From: Diploptera punctata
Lineage: Eukaryota; Arthropoda; Insecta; Blattodea; Blaberidae
DNA: 64,000 bases
Assembly: GCA_030220185.1 (NCBI GenBank)
Contig: JASPKZ010007554.1
Span: 1-64,000, forward strand
Direction of reading: 5' to 3'
Numbering within the stretch: the first letter of the stretch is position 1; every line of letters starts with the position of its first letter. The translations under genes and the position numbers were made by a program. Below the pieces are notes generated by a model that saw nothing but the letters and a program-made list of their open reading frames with translations, was not told the DNA's origin and did no database searches. Shown here in pieces: positions 56,716 to 64,000 of this stretch.

Positions 56716-58518
56716 ATTGTTATTCACGCAGGTTCTTCTTCTCTTGAACATGTCATATAGTCATTACAATGAATCATAAATCCTAACGTTATGAAGATTG
56801 TTGGATTAAAAAATGTAAAAGATAATATATATTAACTAGAGTAAACATTCTCGCAGCACATTGCTCTACGTTTGAGTATGCGTCTCAACCAATTGAGTAC
56901 CATACATACGTTCTAAGTGTAAAGCCGATGGAAAGGGCTGACAATCCGGCTGATATCTTGCACCAAATGTCTAGATAGGTGTGAGTCTTAACTACTCAAT
57001 ACCCCTGCACTGGGATAAATTACCCCAACTTATAGCAATTAGCAGTGATATAAATTCGGATTGTGTGTATTTTCCCTAATAAACCTAGAGAAAGCCTTTA
57101 TATAGTACTGATTTTTTTCATGAGGATTTATTGTTTTTTTTTGTATAAATTTCATTGTTTTCTTAACTTTTACTTAAAATTAATCCAATCTGTGAAAGTA
57201 ATCAAGGGAAACGAACATAAAAATGTATAATTTTGAAGCCTGATGAGAACAAATAAACGCCTTGCAATAAATTTAAAAAAAGTGGACAATTGTGAAAATA
57301 TTGATTAATGTAATTTCAAACAATATCTAACCAAGAGTTTATAAAAAAATAAGCAATCGATCGAAGAGAGTTGTTGGTGCGAAAATGTTCATCTAATGAT
57401 AATGTTGAAAGTGATAAATACAGCGTGTGAGACATTACGCCTTGTCGAACATGCCCTGGTTCAAGTCCCTATCTGGAAGACATTTACTCACTGAATGTCG
57501 GCTAGTGTGGAACAGTGTCCACCTAGACTTGTCAGGAATTTCAGTTGCAGTATGTACCGTGTATAACATTTTGGGAATACGACGGTTGACCACTTATCAC
57601 ACATAGCTATAACGTCTACCTCTCTGTTATACCAAGTGCCTTGCACACTTATCGCTCCATGAGTTTAATTTAGTTTAAACAAAGGAATGGCTTAAATTTA
57701 AAGCATAATAACAAAATGTTATCTGAAATACGGTAAATTAGAATATTTGTAAGTTGAAGTTAAATATGTTACGTTATTGAATGAGTCATTTAAACGATGA
57801 TAAATATGCTATGTGAAAATGTATTTATATTTACCTGATAGTAAAAAAAGCGTTTGTCATTGATCTGTTTAAAATTCTTAGCCGTATAAACTTATAGACA
57901 AAACAGTTTTGAATTCAGTTTGTGAAATATTAATATTTTATTAATTTAAAATATTTTTGAATTTCACATTTAGTGGCGTTGCTTCTTAACGTTCTCGTAA
58001 GATATTGCATAATTATTTGTTATTCAACAAGGCGCACACCATGCTATTTTTTATGAATGTTATCTTCTTTGCAAATTATTAGGGGCAAAATATTTCCGCG
58101 AACATCATCTGGCCATCGTTATCATATTCCTCATGTTTAGTATGAATGTGTGTGTGTGTGAATGTGTGTTTCGTCTTAATGTTGTGTTGTCTTGGAGGAG
58201 GCCTTGGCATTGAGCTGAGTCCAACCATGTCCTTTGTGGTTAAAAAGTATGTATATGATCCACAGTGAAAATCCCTCTCCGGACAAGTGGTGCAACTGTA
58301 AGGCCGGGTGGTCTGTGGTACGTAAATGTACCTACAAAGTGTGAGGTTCAACTACGCTAATGGGATGGAGCGAAGGTTCCATATCGAATAAAACAAACTA
58401 CATTTAGTTTTCTTGTTGAATCCCTTGTTTATAAATTCCCAAATCACCGCTGTATGTTGATGAAATGTGACACTAAGTTAAAAGTTTGTTAATTTGACAT
58501 TGGGTGGTAGTTCGTAGA

Positions 58519-58903
58519 TATTTTTTGGACCAAAGAGAAATGAACAAAGAGGTGAATGGAGAAGACTACATAACAGTGAACTGCATGGTCATTATAGGAA
58601 GCCAGATATAATATCAAGAGTTAAGTCTCGTAGACTGCGATGGGCAGGACATTTGTCAAGAATGGGATATGAAAGACGTGCATTGAAGCTTCTTTATAAG
58701 AAAACCAGAGGGAATACGCCAAGTTGGTAGACGAAGAATGAGGTGGGAGTATAACATTAAACAATGACTTAAGGGAAGTAGATTATATAGGGAATGATAA
58801 GAAAGCATTAGCTCAGGATAGGGATGTATGGAGAGCTTGTGTCCGTGAGGCCATGAGCCTACGGGTTGGATAATGCCAGTGAGTTAGTTAGTTAGTTAGT
58901 TTG
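58519..58903 (+). pseudogene. RTE-like LINE 3' fragment at the end of repeat unit D
   Basis: Decayed C-terminal coding (…GPKRNEQRGEWRRLHN, then SRRLRWAGHLSRMG) runs to the 3' end and a (GTTA)n tail at 58881-58903. It begins at the same position relative to repeat R as the fragment at 6937. Confidence 0.8.
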
Positions 58904-58977
58904 TAATATACATGCAAATAGAACAAATATATTCTCTTTGTTCTTTGTTTCCATTTTCTTCTTGAACGTCGTAGACA

Positions 58978-59420
58978 ATCTTGGTGGACCTTGCGTTCAT
59001 CTGTTTTCAGAGTCACGAGTTCAAACTCACCGAGATCTGTGGATTTACACGGCGTAAAAATACTGAGTACTGGTTCCGTCGGAAAGTCACCAAACACTTC
59101 GGTACTATGAATATATTTACGGAACGTAAAAGAACCTCACGTTTGAAGAAATATAACTCGGAGAAAAATATGTTGATCCTTTCTCGCGCAGATTTGAATT
59201 ATGCACTTATGGTCTTAGATGTTAAATAGCGTTGTTAAATAGATATAACATAAAGCTGAATAAATATTTTAAGTTTCTAAACTATGTTTTACGCGACAAT
59301 ACACAGTCTGGCTTCTTTTGTTGGAATATTTTTGGAGTAGGTTCAAACATCCAAACTCCAACTTGGAACGCTAGGTTTTATTTAAGGTTATATCCGTTAG
59401 AAGATTATATTCTCTTCGGC
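58978..59420 (+). other. Possible tRNA-derived SINE remnant and spacer
   Basis: CTTGGTGGACCTTGCG and a B-box-like GAGTTCAAACTC near 59029, then a body with AACGTAAAAGAACCTCACG. A similar ACGTAAAAGAACCTCAG lies near 53408. The frames here (82 and 63 codons) are unrecognised. Confidence 0.4.
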
Positions 59421-59424
59421 TAAA

Positions 59425-59660
59425 ATTTTCCTCCTGCCCGTTGATCTCTCTTCTGCCATCTTTCGTTGGAAAGTCATATTTTCTCTTCATGCATTGATGC
59501 AGTTTGACACGTTATTCGAGATTAATTAATTATTTTGGTTCTCGCTCAAGTTTGTTCAGTAAAGGTAGCCCTGCCATGGTACTTCTGATTTAGCTCGAAA
59601 CACTCCGACTATCGTCAAGGTCATGAAATCCCTGATGGTTCCAGTTTTGATGTAAACAAA
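59425..59660 (-). repeat. Interspersed repeat shared with 53.68-53.93 and 62.23-62.30 kb
   Basis: It shares GTTGATCTCT-TTC and TTTGGTTCTCG-TC-AAGTTTGTT with 53.70-53.82 kb, and GAGATCAACGGGTAGGAGG (reversed) with 62.25-62.28 kb. The family is unknown to me. Confidence 0.5.
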
Positions 59661-59817
59661 GCAGATACATGACTGCATTTCATTGGTCGAATGACGATTT
59701 TACTTTTGTGCGAGCAAGTAAATGTAATTTCCTCTCTAACACTAAATAAATAAAATTAAAATATATAATATCTATGATTTTATTATTAATTTCATACATC
59801 TCAATGATATGTAAATC

Positions 59818-59960
59818 ATGTTTGAAGAGAAAAATTATACGCTCAGACCAGGACTCGAACTCCCTCAGGTAGCTCAGGTGGTAGAGCACTTGGTCTAGAG
59901 AAGCAAGGGACCCGAGTTCAAGTCCCGGTCTGAGCGTATAAATTTTCTCTTCAAATATGA
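59818..59960 (+). repeat. Fold-back element containing a tRNA-like sequence
   Basis: A tRNA-like stretch (about 59862-59936) has D arm GCTCAGGTGGTAGAGC, B box GAGTTCAAGTCCC, and possible acceptor pairing CTCAG/CTGAG. Its 3' half plus the flank AAATTTTCTCTTCAAATATGA recurs inverted at 59818-59861. The anticodon arm has an over-long loop, so I do not call a functional tRNA. The design matches the palindrome at 49678: inverted copies of a tRNA 3' half plus an AT-rich flank. Confidence 0.75.
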
Positions 59961-60776
59961 TATAATATCTAGCATGTCCCTAGGTAAGTTTTTAGGAGCC
60001 TCTTAAAATATATAATTACAATTTTAATAGATTAAATATATAGGCCTATTGTTTAATTGCGACGCATCCGCAATTCAGAATACGTTGGAATTTTAGTTGT
60101 TTTAAAATGGCAACTTCTCAAGAATTCCTAAAATATTGGAAACGAAAGTTCTAGAAAAGCGGAGAGGAACAAATTATTTTGAATATTTTCAAAGAGTTTA
60201 GTGAGGAATATCCCACATTAGCCTTTGAGGATGTGAAAATAACAGACCTTACAGGTGAGTTAGCATGGAGCATATATTCTGCTCATGATGGAATTATACA
60301 TAAAGTCTATCAATCGACATAATGGAAAAATCGTAGGCCTAAACGTCTGATTTTATATGCTCATATGTAATTGTTTTGTCATAAATAAAAAATAAATTGA
60401 AGTTCATAATTATTCTCTCCAGTCTTATTTCCTATAAAGTACGATGTTGCCTAGGAACAACGTTTCTATCGATAACAGTTCAGTCCACAATTTGTTCACA
60501 TGGTGAGTAAAAATAGCATCACAGTTCCCTCAACAAACCGAGTAGGCGGAGTAATAACTTACACAAGTTGTTTATAGAACAACTGGAAATTAGCTCGAAA
60601 TTAGAATCGGTCAAATGCATCTATTTATTTCTTTGTACGTTTGTTTATATAATTACAAGCTAGATATATTCCAACTTAAATTCTACCCCCCTTAAAAATA
60701 AAACTTTTCGGTACGTTCATTGCCAACCGGAACTTTAATAAGTTTTATATAGACCTAATTATATTATGAAATAGTG
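59961..60776. other. Unassigned region
   Basis: No long frame or repeat arms were recognised. Confidence 0.35.
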
Positions 60777-60788
60777 GATACGCTAAAA

Positions 60789-61402
60789 TAAAATAAAAAG
60801 TATAGTGATCCCACAACAGGCCCGGAGGCCCTTGGGGTAGTAGGAGGTTAAGGCTCCCAATTTTTCTAGACAATCGGCTCTCTATGACAGCCGGGTTGTC
60901 AGGCCTGCGTGACGGCCCCCTTTACCCCCAGATCAAGCGTCTGGTACTCATTTCCGTTAGAGGCTGAGTCGACCCCAGGGCCATAGTGCCGCCAGAGGAT
61001 TTGGGTCAGTTTAAAATTCCTGACCCCAACGGGACTTGAACCCTCGACCCTCCGGCTTGTATCTCAGTGCCTTAACCACTACGCTATGGCGTGCCCCTAA
61101 AGGTAAAGTAATCCCACTACAGGCCTGACGAGGCCCTTGGGGTAGTAGGAGGTTAAGGCTCCCACGTTTTGTTGACAATCGGCACTTGATGTCAGCCGGG
61201 TTGTCAGCCCTGCGTGACGGCTTCCTTTACCCCAGAACAAGCGTCTGGTACTCATTTCAGTCAGAGGCTGAGTCGAACCCAGGGCCATATTGCCGCCAGA
61301 AGGTTTGGGTCAGTTGAAAAATCCTGACCTCACCGGGACTCGAACCCTCGACCTTCCGGCTTGTAGCGCAGTGCCTTAACCACTACGCTACGGCGTGCCC
61401 CC
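60789..61402 (-). mobile_element. Tandem dimer of a tRNA-derived SINE with one target duplication
   Basis: Two ~300-base copies lie head to tail on the minus strand, with heads ending at 61096 and 61402. Each head reads GGGCACGCC-TAGCGTAGTGG, TTAAGGCACTG (A box), then GAGGGTTCAAGTCCC or GAGGGTTCGAGTCCC (B box). The shared body includes CAGCCTCTAACGGAAATGAG (or a close variant) and CCTTAACCTCCTACTACCCC. The copies differ at scattered positions. GATACGCTAAAA flanks the pair (60777-60788 and 61403-61414) but does not lie between them, so the dimer inserted as one unit. Polymerase III would transcribe from the internal boxes. Small frames here have no meaning. Confidence 0.9.
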
Positions 61403-61496
61403 GATACGCTAAAAAAGGCACTTCTAATTGCATTACAAACCTGAATTTGCCTTGAGGATTGATAAAAAACCTAATTCAAGTTTATCGGCACTGAGT

Positions 61497-61558
61497 TTTG
61501 AATTCAGAACCTATCAAAATATGAATCCCAAAACTTACCGCTTGAGCCACCTCGCCCT
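61497..61558 (-). other. tRNA-like head
   Basis: Minus: AGGGCGAGGTGGCTCAAGCG-GTAAG (acceptor, A box), then GATAGGTTCTGAATTC (weak B box). Probably a SINE head of a different family from the dimer. Confidence 0.45.
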
Positions 61559-61784
61559 ATATCCACTTGTGAGGTAAAATACATAACCTCACTTTCCCCA
61601 GTCTTAATGGAGCTATAATGTGCATACAGAAACCAAAGATTATAAAGAGACGAAATCAGAAATAGACACAGAAGAAGCACATTAAAAACAAAGTACAGTT
61701 ACAGAATTGCCTCAGTGTAACAAGTGGGCCTAAAATATATGATCCTACTAGAAATACATTATAAAATGGACAGTTAATAAAAAT

Positions 61785-62022
61785 GTTTGAAATTTTGAAG
61801 AAATGGCGGAATTCAAATACATAGAAACAATAATCAAAAGCAGTAATGATGCGAAGTAACACAGGCTAAGTTCTGTAAACGCATCCTATTATCATCACAG
61901 AGACTCTTTCCATCTCTAACTTCACAAAAAAATATCTTAAGCTAAACACATATGGGCCCTAAAATAATTATTCTCCGAGTTATATGTATGCGAAACACTG
62001 TTCTATAGTAAGTTAGTTAGTT
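61785..62022 (+). pseudogene. Decayed RTE-like LINE fragment
   Basis: FEEMAEFKYIETIIK-SND is visible (family: FEEVAEFKYLGTIITNRNE), followed by a heavily mutated stretch that ends with a short GTTA-type tail (about 62008-62022). The terminal coding block is missing between them. Confidence 0.65.
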
Positions 62023-62112
62023 CATAAGAAATATTTGCACGCAACAGGAATTCCATGACGATGCTGGTGGGGGTATTTGTGTTTTTCAAGTCCTCAGAAA
62101 CTAACCTAGCAA

Positions 62113-62364
62113 TTGAATAGTTTCACAGTTATTGTTGGCCCACCCTTGATTGTAAAATCTTGGCGAGAAACTACACAAAGAAGGAATTCAGAACAGAACA
62201 TCAAACAACATCAATGTTGGAAGAGAAATGTTGACTTTTCAGCGTTAGAAATGGTGGAAGAGAGATCAACGGGTAGGAGGAACACTTTAGGCGCAGAAAA
62301 GGCGACTCTCACACGGGAGAAAAGTTTAAATCAATACGTTCAATCAGTGTTATGTCATAATTAA
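62113..62364 (+). other. Frame within an interspersed repeat
   Basis: An open frame of 83 codons. Its central part (MVEERSTGRRNT) also appears on minus at 53.73 kb as MVGKRSTGRRNM. Since the shared part is a repeat, I do not call a gene. Confidence 0.3.
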
Positions 62365-62399
62365 TAATCAACTACACCCTTTAAAAGGTAAACTAATTA

Positions 62400-64000
62400 G
62401 TGTTGCAATTGTAATCTGCGGAAAAAAGGACCAACCAGATCTTTCCTTACAAGCTTCGTGTTATGTTACGTGCCCTAAATCCAGACACGTGACACTGGTT
62501 TTTAGTTCTTTCCAAAGGAATATTTACTTACGATTTTTACGTCCTAAAAAATCCATAAACGCCGGCAGGGTTTGTTCCCGTGAACTTTAAAACCAGAAGC
62601 GAGCATGATAAGCTGTAGTCCAACAAGATCTATTTCACGTCTAAGAAGAAGGAAAATAAAAAAAATGCTCTAATCGTATGCATATTGCATTCTCAATGTC
62701 ATATTAAGGGGAGCACGTTATAACAGGAATAGGGCGGTATGCATGGGCAAGGCTGGTACTCTATATGTATCTCAGGGTTGTGGATTTTCAACGTGGGATA
62801 AGGCGAGGCTAGAACTTAGGATAACAGGGTACTGTCAGGAGGCTCACCGAGACAACACTAGTGTCGATTAGATGATATTTATTATATCACATGTAGCACA
62901 AGACTGTTACAGTTCCAATTCCAGAACATTGTATTTAATTGGATATATTCCGGTATTTTTTTTTACTTCGGAATGGTCGCAGGAATGCGAGTAGCGGTCG
63001 ATACTGGACCAATTTTATTAATATCGTGGCGAATCTATCGCGTTTTGGAACACTCATAATTACCGGTCTTCACTCGACCTAAAGTGTGATATAACACCAG
63101 CACACTGATGCTTTTAAATGATAAACTTTTATAACTTGCCGTTCTTTGCCTAACACATTTCGTGTATCTAATGGGTCGCTTGCCTGCGACCGGCGAAATA
63201 TACGAGTCCGCACTGCAGCGGAACAGTTACAGTTAATCCTGCGCGGAGTCTTATGTTAATTTTGTTCCAACCGGGAACCCATCCCGGAGGAGACTACTTT
63301 CCCGATATTCGGAATATATCCAACTCCATCTTACAAATACACTTTACAAGACCAATATTTTCATTGGCTGAACATATAATTAGCATACCTAAAAAACGCC
63401 TTACTAGCAGAATGCTATTGACTTATGGACTCTGATTGGCCATTATGGTTCCCACTATATTTCCAGGGCGTGATTTTCACACGCTGGCGAGAAGTTCATT
63501 AATTTATTGAACACAGATGGACATAGCTTTTGGCTACTGTCGCCATCTCAACAGGCGGTCTAGTGCTTTTTGACACACTTAAAGTTGACCGTCATTTATC
63601 TGTCTGGAGGGATGACTTCCAGAGCCGGACAAGGGACATTACGTCTCCAGCTGCGAGGCCGTATTATTAGGGAACGATTGTCCCGGGGTCGTAAACCGAT
63701 TTACTTACATGTGTCCATCTTCAAAGAACTTGAGATACAATGGACATAAATGCCTTTATATTCTCAAGCGTAACAGATTGGTAAAAGTTTCTCACGAAAC
63801 CTTTTCTAGAAAGTGTAACTACATATTCAATAATCAGTAATAATAACAAAATTAATTAGTGCAGTTATTTCTGCTACAACATTTACCTACTTTTGACAAA
63901 ATTATGATTTGTTTGTTTTTTTTTACATCTTTTTTACATTTTTCAGTACTATGAACCCTTCGGAATACAGATATGTTAATTTTAAAGTGTCAAATGCCTT
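62400..64000. other. Unassigned, somewhat GC-richer region
   Basis: No recognised frame. The text near 63.17-63.30 and 63.55-63.70 kb (CGACCGGCGAAATATACGAG, AACCGGGAACCCATCCCGG) has LTR-like composition, but no second copy exists in the window to confirm it. Confidence 0.3.

Larger units (their letters stand above)
54835..58518 (+). repeat. Dispersed non-coding repeat R, unit D
   Basis: Counterpart of 4225-6936. The order matches: tRNA-like block 54942-55003, GCTTGTTATTAATTGA near 55305, a break, CTAGATAGACCTGTGTG near 56370, tRNA-like block 56640-56715, CACTTATCACACATAGC near 57590, ATTTACCTGATAG near 57830, and GTGTGTGAATG near 58145. It differs from A by the insert at about 55313-56055 and by the mini-LINE at 56076-56347. 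No coding sequence is seen. Confidence 0.75.

Noticed and set aside
59862..59936. Functional tRNA gene
   Set aside because: The D arm and B box are good, but no 7-base anticodon loop forms and the 3' half is duplicated in a fold-back.
61021..61100. tRNA genes in the dimeric SINE
   Set aside because: Each head is followed by a shared ~230-base body and the anticodon arm is irregular. They are SINE promoters.
63160..63700. LTR-like sequence at the right edge
   Set aside because: Composition only. No second copy, TG…CA ends or target duplication could be shown.

Overview
The window looks like AT-rich, repeat-dense nuclear DNA from an arthropod, most likely an insect with a large genome. My guess is a cockroach-like polyneopteran, from general resemblance of the RTE-type LINE and SINE families; the sequence does not prove it. 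There is no bacterial gene organisation, no rRNA, no convincing functional tRNA and no CRISPR array. Nearly everything recognisable is a transposable element or a relic of one. The only candidate host exon is a MADF-domain exon near 50.6-50.8 kb.

Layout. 1-3.65 kb: an RTE-like LINE on the minus strand, split by a second 5'-truncated plus-strand copy of the same family. 4.2-9.2 kb: two units (A, B) of a dispersed non-coding repeat family, here called R, which carries several tRNA-like modules and pieces of LINE 3' end. 9.46-9.61 kb: a 13-bp minisatellite. 13.57-13.86 kb: a Jockey-like endonuclease relic. 14.45-15.18 kb: a third LINE copy. 15.18-45.68 kb: a stack of nested insertions. 46.6-47.2 kb: a Tc1/mariner-type transposase relic. 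48.06-49.30 kb: a second Penelope-like element. 49.68-49.78 kb: a near-perfect palindrome made of tRNA 3' halves. 51.8-52.7 and 54.8-58.9 kb: R units C and D. In unit D sits a LINE copy that keeps only its two ends and has a 15-bp target duplication. 59.8-62.4 kb: a tRNA-containing fold-back, a tandem SINE dimer with one target duplication, and another LINE fragment. 62.4-64 kb is unassigned.

The nested stack is the main result. A PIF/Harbinger element (27-bp terminal inverted repeats at 15181 and 45675, TTA duplication) holds broken HARBI1-like transposase exons at 45.4, 44.3 and 41.7 kb. Inside it, one SINE is split by a 4.4-kb LTR element (CGAG duplication). Another SINE is split both by a 12.2-kb non-coding LTR element (CTACC duplication) and by a Penelope-like element (duplication of about 12-14 bp). 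The Penelope-like element is itself split by a TTAA-flanked piggyBac-type element, which contains a further SINE fragment. The order of insertion can be read from the nesting.

The most intact reading frame is the Penelope-like reverse transcriptase/GIY-YIG protein at 36.3-38.6 kb, broken by one TGA and by the piggyBac insertion. Its native stop codon, seen in the other copies, lies inside a hammerhead-ribozyme-like core.
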